This document shows, piece after piece, positions 1 through 10,829 of a DNA stretch of 64,000 nt; positions within the stretch are counted from its first letter, which is position 1, and each line of letters starts with the position of its first letter. Source of the stretch: Mangifera indica. Lineage: Eukaryota > Streptophyta > Magnoliopsida > Sapindales > Anacardiaceae. The stretch is taken from positions 11,726,475 through 11,790,474 of the forward strand of contig NC_058154.1 in NCBI RefSeq assembly GCF_011075055.1, written 5' to 3'. The translations under genes and the position numbers were made by a program. The notes under the pieces are model-generated. The model had not been told where the DNA came from, ran no database searches, and saw only the letters and a program-made list of their open reading frames with translations.

Positions 1-96
1 CCTCTATTCTTCAACAGGAGATGGAGGCGCACGTATTTCGAATTCCTGAGTCACCTCCAGGACAAACTGGACAATGTTGTAAGAAAATGTTATTAG
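1..96 (+). pseudogene. 3' end of an RLP-A receptor-like protein gene, cut by the window edge
   Basis: Only the last 31 codons and the stop are present. They encode the end of the membrane segment and the basic cytoplasmic tail, ending RKCY. The sequence matches 22903-22998, the end of the RLP-A copy at 20098, at a constant offset of 22902 bases with no difference seen. The rest of the gene lies outside the window, so whether this copy is functional cannot be judged; it is filed as partial rather than proven dead. A poly(A) signal AATAAA follows at 195-200. Confidence 0.8.
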
Positions 97-1029
97 ACTT
101 TTTGTGTTTCTCTTTTGATCTTTGAATGTTTGGAGCTAATGTATTTGGTATTTTCTACGGAAAGATGTTATTAGTGGTTATGATATTTGAGATCAATAAA
201 TCATATTAGCACTAATTTCCATTTGAGTTTAGCATGTAAAGTTGCATCTCATCTATAAATTTCATTGGAGCCTTCTTTATTGTAAATGCATCTCATCTAT
301 AAAGCTTATCATTAGTAAGTTAACCCTGCAACATTTGTTCATAATATAGCTTTAACCAAAAGCCCTAGAATAGAAGATCGAGACTTCTTTTTATGAGAGT
401 TTTAGAAATTTACTTATTATTGCGAACCATTTCAACTTTCTCTCTTTTATACCTTGCCAGAAAGACACAAAATGTGTACTCGGTAAAATCTGTTGACTAC
501 AGCAACACAAGGGAATCCTAAGGTCAACCGAAGATAGCAAGTACTTTTGATAAATCAAACAGGCTCATATACATTGAATGAATAATGCCCCAACAAAGAA
601 AATTTGCCAACAAATGGAATTCTGAAACAACTGAACCAGTGCCATATCCTTTTACCCTGCTCTACCGACCCGTAACTAAATGGCCGCAGTCAACACATAC
701 TCAAAGTTAACAGGACTGCAATGACATAAACCAAGGATTTGCTTTCAACTGTGGATGAACATGCACAAACACATTTTTTTGCCCACATCAACTGTCCTTA
801 TTCTCATTTACCTTGAAAGATGGCACATAATATTCTCATGGGAAAAATGGCTTAAAAGCTTAACATATATCCATGAACATCATAACGGTGTAGGATGGCA
901 AAAGTGGAAAAGGAGATATATGATACCTTTTTGCACTTTATCTTTTGGGTATCCACGAATGACATTTTGATTCAATACAATTTTATTGGAAGAGGAAACA
1001 TCATGCTAAGTATCAACTCCAACTGATGA
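97..1029. other. 3' flank of RLP-A and spacer to the VPS22 pseudogene
   Basis: No gene is seen here. The stretch holds the RLP-A 3' UTR with AATAAA at 195-200, then a spacer and the 3' UTR side of the VPS22 pseudogene. It matches 22999-23931 almost base for base and 42514-43430 more loosely. Short open frames (for example 755-970) recur unchanged in the second copy only because the DNA is duplicated; they resemble no protein I know. Confidence 0.6.
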
Positions 1030-2086
1030 GGTGATTGAAGACACACAGGAGAACCAATACCGTCGTCTGCCATCTCTGTGGCCAATCATAGCAAGACCTT
1101 TATATATAAATCTAACAGTAAGGATTTATGAGTCCAATGCATCCAACCATACAAGTGACCAACATAAGCAAAAAAATGTATATATATTTAGTAGTACAAA
1201 ATATGATGGCCAATGATAGCAAGAACTTACGTCTAACAACCATCAAGTGCATCAATGGCACAACCAGTTGTCCACGAAAGCCATCTCTCTACCTCATCAA
1301 GGGTTACAAAACCTTGAGCCTAAAAGAGCCAAAAGGGCAATGAACTCGGATATTTTTCAACTCGTAATACATTATTCCACCAGAAGAGTAAAGAAATACA
1401 AATTTTTCATGTTTTTGCAGACATTCCAAAAAGAATTCTGAATATGGAATCGTATAAAAAAAATGGTTATAACCTGGGCCAACTTCAAAATTTGATTATG
1501 GTCTTTGTTCAACTCAGTAGGAACAGAGCGGACAAGCTTTTTCTTTCCAGCGGAAATCACCTCAAAACCACTACCCATTACCTGGATAAATTTAAGCATT
1601 GGGTGTTTATTTATCAATCACCATAATTTCATCAACATGAAATGTACCCAAAATACGCTTAATTTCATTACCTTCAGCTTACTTATGGCACGCACACAGT
1701 CATCCTCAGATGCAGCTTCACGATCACTTTTTCGCCTCTGCCGGAGGAGATTGCAGATTGCAAATTTCAGTCGTTCCTTCAAAAATAAACTAATAACAAG
1801 ATCAAGTAATAGGCAATTTACTAAAGGGAGTCTTAGAGAGGCAATTTACATGCATCCAGAATTTTTTCATCATATACATAACATCACACCTTAAAAAACT
1901 ATTGTCATGACTAATGAGATATGGACCGATATTAAATATGACACTAACCAAGTTCATAATAGAAATCACCAATCCCTAATAGCTCTGCCCAGAAACTCTT
2001 ATTTGACGCCAAGGGATCCACTCCAACTTTTGCACACGTCATGAAACTGTGACCTGAATGTGGGGTTCTTGCGTAGATCATTCTGC
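1030..2086 (-). pseudogene. VPS22: VPS22/SNF8 (ESCRT-II subunit) pseudogene, copy 1
   Basis: Read on the minus strand, a series of intron-separated exons spells plant VPS22, the winged-helix ESCRT-II subunit that sorts ubiquitinated membrane proteins at endosomes. Exon 2086-1949 gives [20 protein letters not shown], then [20 protein letters not shown]. About 1757-1672 gives [20 protein letters not shown]. About 1582-1476 gives a stretch with [18 protein letters not shown]. About 1319-1243 gives QGFVTLDEVERWLSWTTG. About 1098-1030 gives GHRDGRRRYWF. The exon that should follow DFYYELG is not found, nor are the N-terminal exons, and the upstream side ends at a rearranged junction. Introns are kept, so this is a duplicated fragment and not a processed copy. 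Identification comes from remembered family sequence. Confidence 0.8.
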
Positions 2087-3545
2087 ATCAACCCATTTCA
2101 ACTATTAGCTCAAATCATATTTTTCATTATGTGATATTCAGCAATAGATGATGTTAATATATCCATCAATCAAAAATCATATTTTTCAGGATCTGTTCTA
2201 CCCTGAATTCAGTTACTTTCGTTTTAATTCATTATAGAGAAAGAATACTCTGTTACTGGGATGCTTGTAACCTTTTCAGGACACTGGCTGTTTCTGGGCA
2301 ATGCCAAAAGCTTAATCATTGAATCATGTGGATGTCACCAGTAGGATCACAAATTCTTCTAACATAAGATTCTTTCCTCATATTTGAGACTATAAAGATA
2401 TCCTTGAATACATGGTTAGACAGGAAGAAATATATGATAAAGATTTTCCCATTATAGGAACAGACATCCATCTAAACTTGGATCCGGATGGCTCACCCAA
2501 AACAAGATCTAGCACTTTTTGGCTAGCCCATAGGTTCACGTAGGTTTTAACTCAAGGGTCTAACTTCTTTTAGCTCAACCCGTCATGCTCAGACAAGTCT
2601 TGAATCAAGAGACTCTGATGCCATATTAGAAATTTGGGATCTTTAGACTTGGAGTGTGGATAACATCTTTATTAAAGATGAGCTTTAACTTATTTTGGGT
2701 TCCAATTGTTAAAATGACTTAATCCAATCTAATCCAACAAATCAGATCATTTTTTACTTGTATGTAATTTATTATCATGTTTAGTGCCACAATATGTTTT
2801 CCTCCTTTGATTTGTATTCATTTACCATTATGTACCTTCTAGCTATGGCTTATGGGTAATTATTTTCCAAGCTATTGTGAAATTTGTCTTCTATTAGTAT
2901 ATATTTGCATCAAGTTTTATTCTGTGGATTAATTATTGATTTCTATAAAAAGAGTAAATTATTAATTTGCTTTGATGTTTACGTTCTTGTTATTTCCATA
3001 TATGCTTGTGGGGCTTCCATTGCATAAAGGTGGTTACAGGTACATGCTCTGCTACTCTATTGAGAGGTAGGATTTGCTGTGGTTCTTTGCTGCTTGGTCT
3101 ACCTACTTTATAGCATGAATGTTAGTAAATTCTGCCATTTTGTACTATTTGTTTGATTGTTATGATAATCTGTTTGAATTTCTCACGCTATCGGAGCTTC
3201 GTGGGATATGAGAATAGGCATTTTGTTGATGTTATACCTTTTGATTCTCAGTGTCATATACTGTTGATTGACTTGTGCATAAAATTTCAGAAATTATTGC
3301 TCGTTCATCATGTGGTCATGCTATCCTATCAAACTAAATAATACTGGTAAAAATCTACTGCAGGCATCTCCTGTTTTTACCTTCGCAAACCAGGCCGGGC
3401 TTCACATGCTTGAAACTACCCTGGTGGCCCTTCAGGACATTATAACAAGCATTTAACAATAATATTAAATGCTTGTTAATATGCTTACCTACAAGTTATT
3501 ACTACTTGATATGCCGAATCATGAAGTTGATGATTTCGTCTCCAG
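2087..3545. other. Spacer between VPS22 and PRP40A fragments
   Basis: No protein is supported in this stretch. It is AT-rich and probably contains PRP40A intron sequence in its right half: there is a splice-like CAG at about 3360, followed by ASPVFT-like coding that soon breaks. Up to about 2300 it follows the copy at 22903-25200; beyond about 2460 it is much closer to the copy at 44530-45620. The site at 3028-3035 is the uninterrupted counterpart of a solo LTR in copy 2, and the site near 3098 is the uninterrupted counterpart of the TRIM. Confidence 0.5.
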
Positions 3546-5144
3546 GAAACCAGGAAAGATGTGGTGGCAGTTAAAAAAGTTCATGATTCATTGGAAGAGA
3601 AGACAATTGAGCAGGAGCACTTAACTTATGCCAATAAGCTGGTATGTTGTAGCACTTTCTATTTTCCAGTCTATTTTTGTTGCTTTCCTAGGTGTTGACA
3701 TTATTGATGTTTTCTGCCTTTCAATATGTAAGGAGGCTAAGAATGCATTTAAAGCACTTTTGGTGTCTGCAAATGTTGGGTCTGACTGGACTTGGGATCA
3801 GGTAGTTTTCAGCTTGCTGAAATCAATTTTTATATCTTTAAATCTATGTTTCTGAGTTGATGCCAAATGAAACAGGCAATGAGAGTAATAATTAATGACA
3901 GAAGATATGCTGCACTAAGAACACGAAGCTGAGGAAAGACGAAGTAAACTGAAAAAAGCACAGGACGATTATAAAAAGAAGTTAGAAGTAAGTTTTTTTG
4001 CTTCATGCATAGATCTCTTCCAACAGTAACAATAAATAGAATCCCTCCCACAGTCACATTCATTTTGGATGTGCTTGCAGGAGTCTCTAGAGCTATAAGA
4101 TCATCCACAAGACGGAGGTTTATTTTTCACTGATAATGTCAATTTTTTTGCTATTGCTTGCATATACTATGGCCAATCTCATGTTAAATTATATGAACGA
4201 CCTTTCAGCAAAGCAGTGACGATGTTTGAAAATGATGAGCGTCTCAAAGCTCTTGAACGAGAAAGAGATCGCAAGGATCTGTTTGATAATCATTTGGAGG
4301 AGCTCAAACAGAAGGTTCTCTTCCCTTGATCATTTGTTTATGGTAATTGTATATTGTGAACATGTGTGGAATTTGAAATTGCTTCATCAGACAATACACT
4401 TTTTCTTCTTAGTAATAGTCTCCTAAGTGTTATGCAGATACTGTGGCAAAGATTTGGAGCATATGTATTTTTTGCATTTTTGTTAGAAACGAGTAAATGC
4501 ACAGGAGGAGCGCAAGCGGAATGTAATGGAGCATAGGAAATTTTTGGAATCACGTGACTTCATTAAGGTACCCTTTAGCAAGCAGGGCTGGACTCGAGCT
4601 GGCTCGGGTTTGCTCGGTATATTTTTTTTTATTTTTTATACAAAACGACGTCGTTTTGATCCATATATATATACAAAACGGTGTCGTTTTGATATGAAAA
4701 ACGAGCCGAATCGAGCCGTTATCGAGCCGAACCAAAAACGAGCAGAACTCGAGCCGAGCCGAGTTTGGCTCGAGTCGAGCTCGAGCCGAACTCGAGCCGG
4801 CCATTAAAAAACCGAACCGAACCCGAGCTGGCTGCGAGCCGAGCTCGGCTCGGCTCAAATCCAGCCAGCAAGGTTGCATTTTGTCTTTGTAGCTTTAGCT
4901 TATCATCTACTTTTGAACCCTTAATAAAATGATTTATCTTTCCAGGCAAGCAGCCAGTGGCGAAAAGTTCAAGACCGCTTAGAGGCTGATGAAAGATGTC
5001 ACGTCTTGAGAAAATTGATCGACTGGAAATTTTTCAGATAATTTACTTCATTTGACTATTAAAAATACATTTTTAAGTTGAGCGAAGTTTGAGACTTTGT
5101 AACAGGAATATTTACGTGATTTAGAGAAGGAAGAGGAGCAATGA
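3546..5144 (+). pseudogene. PRP40A: PRP40A (pre-mRNA-processing protein 40A) pseudogene, FF-domain exons, copy 1
   Basis: Several exons with recognisable splice sites encode the FF-repeat region of plant PRP40A, a U1 snRNP-associated splicing factor. Exon 3546-3641 has EKTIEQEHLTYANKL. Exon 3733-3801 has EAKNAFKALLVSANVGSDW. Exon 3876-3987 has MRVIINDRRYAALRT. Exon 4209-4314 has [19 protein letters not shown]. Exon about 4487-4567 has EERKRNVMEHRKFLESRD. Exon 4946-5037 has QWRKVQDRLEADERC. Exon 5106-5144 has EYLRDLEKEEEEQ. Lesions include a deletion in the third exon compared with copy 3 (between two direct repeats of GAAGCTGAGG), a stop after ESLEL at about 4095, a one-base frameshift after DERC, and a 5' splice site changed from GT to AT at 5038. 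The upstream WW-domain exons are absent. A MITE sits in one intron, and the 3' end abuts RLP-B on the opposite strand. Confidence 0.82.
4583..4866. mobile_element. hAT-like MITE rich in GAGCTCGAGC motifs
   Basis: A 284-bp insertion in a PRP40A intron is absent from copy 3, which reads CTTTAGAAAGGTTGC at about 47480. The ends are inverted (CAGGGCTGGACTCGAGCTGG and a complementary end ...AAATCCAGCC), and AGCAAG repeats directly at 4577-4582 and 4867-4872. The inside is packed with GAGC/GCTC blocks and has two versions of CAAAACGACGTCGTTTTG. The 6-bp duplication is shorter than the 8 bp usual for hAT, so the superfamily is tentative. Open frames through it are artefacts of the repeat. Confidence 0.75.
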
Positions 5145-5298
5145 AAGCAAAGTCCATTCATTCATTCATTATAATACTTTACATGGTCACGCACAACAGC
5201 ACATCCTCAAACAAAAACAAAAAAAAAATAGAACAACTTTTTAAAAATACTACAAATTTTTTCCCCAAGGCAATCGAGAAAACGACAATACATATATC

Positions 5299-5613
5299 TG
5301 TTGAATTAAACTTAATTTTTTATGAAAACGTTTGGTTCTTTTTTATTCAAAGTTCAATGTTCATAGCATAAGTTCATGTTCTTACATGATTCATGTACAA
5401 GTTTAAGTTCATATGCATACACAAGTTCAATGTTAGTAGCACAAGTTTAATGTTAGGGTGTTAATGACTAATGTATAAGTTCAATGTTAGGTTCATGTAT
5501 TTAGGATTTTAAAAGTCATCCTTGTACTTATAAATACTCTAATTGTTTTGTATTTGTAGTGGAAAAAAAATATAAGTTTTCCCCTTATATAAAGTTACCT
5601 CTCTTCTCCAACA
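5299..5613 (+). mobile_element. Solo LTR (315 bp) in the 3' end of RLP-B copy 1
   Basis: The element starts TGTTGAATTAAAC, ends CTCTTCTCCAACA and is flanked by ATATC at 5294-5298 and 5614-5618. The uninterrupted site is present in copy 3 (CATATATCTCCATC near 47911). A TATA-like TTATAAATACTC lies in the right half, which suggests plus orientation. No internal retrotransposon sequence remains, so it is the product of LTR-LTR recombination. Confidence 0.85.
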
Positions 5614-7321
5614 ATATCTCCATCTTTTTTTAACGAGAAGAGGACCAATGAAACTCCAAAAGCCAACCACAAACCCGGGTGCCATGCTCACATAGAACCA
5701 GTCAACTTCATGTTCATTACCATTTCTATTTTTGTACTCAGGATTTGGAACAATCACAATACAATTCTGAAGCGGAGGTCCACAAAGTTCATTGCCGGTA
5801 AAAGAAGAGGCCTCAAAGCTTTGTCGTTGAGTGCTTGAAGGAATTTTCCCAATCAACTTGTTGTTGGATAAGTTCAAGCTACTCAAAGTTGTCAAATTTG
5901 ACATACTCTCTGGGATTTCACCAAAAAGATAGTTTGCGGATAAATCAAGTGTCTCTATTGATCTCATGTGACCAATATTCTCAGGGATTGTTCCTGTAAA
6001 AGAATTGTGTGACAAATTAAGTGTCTGTAATGCTCCCAGACTTGTCACTTGTTCAGGTATCTCGCCTGAGAAACTATTATGAGAGAGGTCAACAAGTCTT
6101 ACCAGATTAAGAGTGGTGTGATATTCTAACATACGCCCTTTTACCACAACAGATGTATCTTCAACAAAATCTTCTTTTACAATGCTGTTGCTGATTCCAG
6201 TGAAGTTTATAATCACCAGGGCACTGATGTTGCTGATGCAGCTCGGTATTGTTCCAGAAAGGTTGTTGGAAGCAAGGTCCAGGATTTGTAAATTCACAAG
6301 ATGGCAAAGTTCAGCGGGGAAAAGTCCATGGAAATTATTCGAACGCAGGTTGAGAATCACCATATCTGAGAAAGAATTCCCAATCCATGTTGAAAGATTT
6401 CCAACCAACTGATTTTCACCAAAATCAAGTACCTGTAAATTTGTGCAATTTGCAAGAGATAAAGGGACTGCTCCAGGGAGGCTGTTCTAGCGAAGATGAA
6501 GGGACTCGAGAAAAGTCAAAGTTCCCATGGAGACAGGAAGGACACCACTGAAATTATTGTTATCCAAATCCAGAACAGACAAGGATTGCAAATTCATCCA
6601 GCAATCAGGCAACTCTCCATATAAAAGATTATATCTAAGGTTGAGAATTCGAGTTGCCCTTGACCCATTTTTCCCATAACACAGAAAGTGGGACATAGAT
6701 CCTGACAAACTATTATTGGAAAGATCTAATTGAACCAGATTGGAGGATACCAGAGGCAATGGACCTGAAAATTTATTAGAACTCAAGTCAAGATACTTCA
6801 ATTTGGTGACCTCACTCAAATTTGGAATCTCCCCACGGATTTGGTTGTTGGAGAGATTTAAAAATTCAAATTGGTGGATAGATTTCCAAAACGACTCAGG
6901 AATTGTATCTGAAATTCCTGCGTTTGATAAATCCAGAGAATATAAATATTTTTGTGAGTGAACCCATGAAGGAAATTGAAGCCCTAAACGACAAGATCCC
7001 AACTGTAAAGATTCAAGCTGAAAAGAAGGAACCCAATCAGGACTAACTTTCAGCACCAATGAGTTTTCATTTGCAGTAAACACAAGCAGCCTTGTGAGAT
7101 TAGTAAAGTGAATCTGAGAAAGAGTTCCATTCAGTTGATTATTGGAAATATCTAGGAATTCTAATGATGAAAGTTCTCCTAAAGAAGATGGCATAGGACC
7201 AGAAATTGAGTTGTCATGCAAAACAAGAAACTGCAAACTTTGAAATTGCCCAAGTTGATCGGTAATCTGACCCCAAAGTTGATTGTAACTTAAATCTAAT
7301 GACTCTAGTCTCTCAGAAACA
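5614..7321 (-). pseudogene. RLP-B receptor-like protein pseudogene, copy 1 (N-terminal half missing)
   Basis: Two minus-strand reading frames cover the C-terminal LRRs, the island region, the last LRRs, the LRR cap (NELCGPPLQNC), an acidic stretch (NEHEVDW) and the membrane helix (VSMAPGFVVGFWSFIGPLLV). The family is EIX/Cf-type receptor-like proteins, which sense extracellular ligands and signal through SOBIR1/BAK1-type kinases. The frame is broken by TAG at 6487-6489, where copy 3 has a Lys codon. Just after the basic WRY of the tail, a solo LTR replaces the natural C-terminus, so the frame runs into LTR sequence to 5539. At 7321 the gene stops abruptly and joins an RLP-A fragment in opposite orientation. 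Confidence 0.88.
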
Positions 7322-8370
7322 CATAACTTTTTGTCGGGGGAATTACTTGATTGCTGGATGAATTGACAACAATTAGAAGTTTTAAATTTAGATAACAACA
7401 GATTTAGTGGAACTCTTCCTACTTTAATTTCTTTTCAGTCATTAAGCCTTTGAAAAAACAACATTTTTAGGAAAATACCTTTATCACTTTAGAACTGTAG
7501 AGAGTTAGTTAACTGGATCTCAGTGAAAATGAGTTTGTTAGAAATGTCCCTGCATGGATAGGACAAAGATTCTCAAGGACAAAGTAGCATGGAAACTCAT
7601 AATGAGATGTGTTTCCATGTTTCAGAAATTTTTTTGTTTCCAAAACTCCCCAAAACTTGTACAAAACATTTCAAGTTATTTTGAAATTTTTGAAAAATTT
7701 TGAAACATGTTTCTTTAAAAGAAAAATTATGAAATTGATTAGACACACATCTTTTGTATTTTCAAACTTGAAATATTTTTAATTCTTATACTGAATTCAC
7801 TTCCTCTCCACTCTTCAATGTGTTAATTATCTTCTCCCCAGCAAGTTATATAAATTGGTATGTATTATTTTTTTTCTTAAATATCTATATGTACTTACTT
7901 ATGAACAATTTATAATAAGTTTTATGATTATATTTTATGGTATTCTTTCTCTTTATTTTTTTTATTATTTATTTTTATATTATACAAGTTTATGTATTTT
8001 TGTTATAAAAATTTGGTATTTATACAAAAAAAAACTTTATATTTTTCATATTTATAAGTTTCCCCCTGTTTTCGTTTCCTATATTTTTTAAAAAATGTGT
8101 TTCCATGTTTTCGATTTTGCCTTTCTACGTTTCTGCGTTTCCGTTTTCATGCTACATAGCTCAAGGGTAATGATTCTCAGCTTTCGATCAAATACGTTTC
8201 ATGGCCTTTTACCAAGGGAATTTTACCACCTCAGTTCACTACAAATCTTAGAATTGGCTGATAAGAATTTATCTGGAAACATACCAAGGTGTATCAGTAA
8301 CATCAGTGCCATGATGAAAGAGAATGAAATAGATAATTGGAATAAACTGAAATTATTTATGGAATCTTGA
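7322..8370 (+). pseudogene. RLP-A internal fragment split by a MITE, copy 1
   Basis: From 7322 the plus strand carries degenerate RLP-A sequence equivalent to the LRRs around residues 600-690 of the intact gene (FLSGELPDCWMN region, then GENEFVxNVPAWxG), with frameshifts and stops. A 581-bp MITE interrupts it, and the reading resumes at 8167 with MILSFRSNTFHGLLPREFYH and ends with CISNISAMMKENEIDNWN. The copies at 33545-35101 and 59345-60887 share the same structure, so the MITE inserted before the fragment was duplicated. Confidence 0.82.
7579..8159. mobile_element. hAT-like MITE inside RLP-A fragment, copy 1
   Basis: Compared with the intact RLP-A gene at about 41670, an AT-rich 581-bp block is inserted here. 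It is bounded by CTCAAGG direct repeats at 7572-7578 and 8160-8166 and has inverted ends GTAGCATGGAAAC and GTTTTCATGCTAC. Subterminal TTTCCATGTTTC-type motifs recur on both sides. It encodes no transposase. The hAT assignment rests on the end sequence and the duplication of about 7-8 bp, and is tentative. Confidence 0.75.
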
Positions 8371-9227
8371 AAAGGCAGAAGTTAGAAAAATCAAACCCTT
8401 TATAGAAGTTAGAAATTTACAAGTATTTGAAATTTCTTGTAAATTTAGGTTGCCAATGCGAAAATCTAGGTCCAAGTCTTGATCAGTCGGTCGGGCATGT
8501 ATGTCACCATAAAATCAATGGCATAGATAAAATTATATATAGTTATATATTAAATACATGTATTGAATAACATTAAAAGTAAATTTATCCGGTCTAGCGG
8601 TATTTGTAACCAATCACATGCAATAAGAGTACCTTCATCCTTGATCTAACTGAATTGACCAGATACAATTTGACCTATTCAACTCCAATCAGTCCAATCC
8701 AATGATTAAAATATGTTTTGCCCTTAGCTTAGATGGACTAAACATCGGTTTCCAATCAAACTGGCTCAACTGACTGGTCCCATCTGTGTTTTAAAACCAT
8801 AACAATGATGTTGAAGAGCAATAAGCTCTCATGGAAGGAAACTACTATAATTGACTTGGAGTCTACTCTGTTAATGGGTCCTGCTATAATTTCAAGAACT
8901 TGAAGATTCCTGGAAATTATTTGCAATTTTTCAAACAGAGAAAATAATTTATAAAATCTTGAAAGAAAGAAAAATCAAAGTTCAATTTTGTGGTCCTCTT
9001 TTAATTGACTTGCAGTCTACTCTGTTAATGGGGTCTACTGATACTAGAAGTATTTGCATTTTTTTCCAAATTGTGTAATTGTGTTAGTAACTGATGGCAA
9101 TGCATATTAACTTGGAATTCAAAACCTTCACTTATTCTTCCTTGTAATTAATTGACAACGAGAGCACGGGATTAAATATCATTGAAATCTTGTTACACTA
9201 ATAAAGAGCTAGAAACTTCAGGGAGCT
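8371..9227. repeat. RLP-A upstream-type flank with dispersed repeats
   Basis: No gene is seen. The stretch contains two flank repeats found many times in the window. One is an element with ATAAATAAAATTATATATAG-like sequence followed by ACCAATCACATGCAA and a domain with CAATCCAATGATTAAAA. The other is a 154-bp unit starting ATTGACTTGGAGTCTACTCT at 8850, with a second start at 9004. It is nearly identical to 35102-36270, where the 154-bp unit is present three times. Confidence 0.6.
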
Positions 9228-9312
9228 TTCCTCCTGATTGTATGGATTTGAATGGTTCCCATGTTAAGCTACCAAAAAGCTGTATAAATATCAAACCATT
9301 GATAGCGTTCTG
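9228..9312 (+). promoter_or_regulatory. Orphan RLP-A promoter
   Basis: The proximal promoter of RLP-A (GGATTTGAATGGTTCCCATG, then TATAAATA at 9283-9290, then AAACCATTGATAGCGTTCTG) is present, but no RLP coding sequence follows: the match stops exactly at TTCTG, where the intact gene continues to its ATG. Compare 39550-39615. The same orphan arrangement is at 36270-36350. Confidence 0.65.
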
Positions 9313-9550
9313 AGTTGAGCAAAAGTGGTAACAGTAATTTAATTAATTACTACAAATTTGTACAAAACAAGACTACACCCACAGACTTACAAAATTACTC
9401 ACTCACTTAATTACTCACAGCTCTCACTTCACTCACTACCAGCCCAACACTTGCCACTTGCAACTTTCAATTTTTCTTCTGCTTACTCACTTTTTTCTGC
9501 ACATGATCATGGCAAGCACTTACATATATTTGTACTCGTTTATGAATCCT
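9313..9550. repeat. Unidentified insert shared with 36350-36590
   Basis: The sequence has many CTCAC/CACTC motifs (ACTCACTCACTTAATTACTC and similar) and is inserted between the orphan RLP-A promoter and VPS22-type 3' flank. The copy at 36350 is almost identical. A related stretch with TACAAACTCACACTTACAC is at 31165-31230 and 56080-56130. I see no LTR ends with target duplications and no protein. Confidence 0.4.
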
Positions 9551-9780
9551 AAGGTCCACTGAAGATAGCAAGTACTTTTGATTAATCAAAGAGGCTCATA
9601 TACATTGAATGAATAATGCCCCAACAAAGAAAATATGCCAACAAATGAAATTCTGAAACAACCGAGCCAGTGGTATATCCTTTTACCCTGCTCTACCGAC
9701 CCGTATCTAAATGGCCCCAGCAACACTGGTGGTTCTACCATACTCAAAGTTGACAGGACTGCAATGACATAAACCAAGGA
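9541..9780. other. Remnant of the RLP-A/VPS22 intergenic flank
   Basis: The sequence from AATCCTAAGG to AACCAAGGATTTGCA matches the spacer at 495-740 and 23397-23642 downstream of RLP-A, but no VPS22 exon follows. It runs directly into the RLP-B promoter at about 9786. The same join occurs at 37187-37430. Confidence 0.55.
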
Positions 9781-9785
9781 TTTGC

Positions 9786-9960
9786 ATGCGAACGTTTGAA
9801 ACGGAGTACTATATAGTCATAGTTAACATATAGCAATATACTTTGATTATTCAAGTCGGTCCACATGCTAGGAAACTTCTTAGATGAAATCAAACAAGCT
9901 ATAGTTTGTGTTGATATAATAATATTAATATCATATCTCCCCATATTTCATTGTCATGAC
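9786..9960 (-). promoter_or_regulatory. Orphan RLP-B promoter
   Basis: Read on the minus strand, this is the upstream region of RLP-B (compare 55735-55870): the CGTTTCAAACG block next to the start, then an ACTATATAGTACTCCG stretch in place of the TATA box of the other copies, and the ATATGATATTAATATTATT tract upstream. The coding sequence that should follow at its left is missing and VPS22-type flank is there instead. A second such orphan is at 37432-37610. Confidence 0.6.
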
Positions 9961-10829
9961 TTGTTGAAGAGTACCTAAGCGTAAAAGTCACAGATTCACA
10001 AGTAGAATCATGAATTCTTCAAAGATAGATTCTTTCTTCATGAATCATCACGTATCTTAAACTATAAAGATAACCTTGACTATATAGTGAGTCGAGAGAA
10101 ATATATGATGAAGATTTTCATGCTTGAAGGACTTTTGCTGCTTCTCCTTTTAATATGACCTAATTCTTGTTCTTTCCTGAAGTTTAATTAATAAATATTA
10201 AAATATAAACCCATGGTTAATTTGTCAATATGGATCCTTTTTTATTCAACTTGGAAGTTAGAATCCTTACTTTTTCGGCTCTAATGTTATAAACCATAAA
10301 TCCCTAGAATTATCTATGGAATCTTGAAAAGGCAGAAGTTAGAAAAATCAAACCCTTTTCATGTTTGTCCTCTTCTAGCTGACTTGAAGTCCACTCTGCT
10401 GAGGGGACCTACTAAATTTACAAGTATTGGAAAAATCTTGTAAATTTAGGTTGTCAATATAAAAATCTAGCCATAGGTCTTCATTGATTGACCGGACTGG
10501 TGATATCACTATGAAATCAATGGCATAAATAAAATCATATATAATTATGTATTAAGTACATTTATTGAACAAATAAAACATAAATTTATCAAGTCCAACG
10601 GTACTTGTGACCAATCACATGCAAGAAGAGTATTTTCATCAAACTAGTTCAACTATAAGTCAATCCGATCCAATGAGTAAAACAAGTTTTAACCTTAGCT
10701 TGGATGGGGCTAAATATTGGATCCTAGTCAAACTAGTTTAACCAATTAGTCTGATCTAGGTTTTAAAACAATAACAAGAACACTGAAGCGCAATAAACTC
10801 ACATGGAAGGAAAGTAATAATACTTCAAC
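9961..10829. repeat. Intergenic flank made of dispersed repeats
   Basis: No coding sequence is supported. It contains another copy of the ATAAATAAAATCATATATAA / ACCAATCACATGCAAGAAGA repeat (about 10510-10640) with the following CAATCCGATCCAATGAG and GTCAAACTAGTTTAACC segments. It is about 98% like 37600-38470 by eye. Confidence 0.5.

Noticed and set aside
755..970. 71-codon open frame repeated identically at 23657
   Set aside because: Identity reflects the recent duplication of the flank; the copy at 43160 has frame changes and there is no recognisable protein.
4526..4949. Arg/Ser-rich open frames on both strands
   Set aside because: Produced by the GAGC/GCTC repeats of the MITE; no homology and not conserved in cassette 3, which lacks the insertion.
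7855..8091. Hydrophobic 78-codon open frame
   Set aside because: AT-rich MITE interior; frame differs in the homologous copies at 34600 and 60467.
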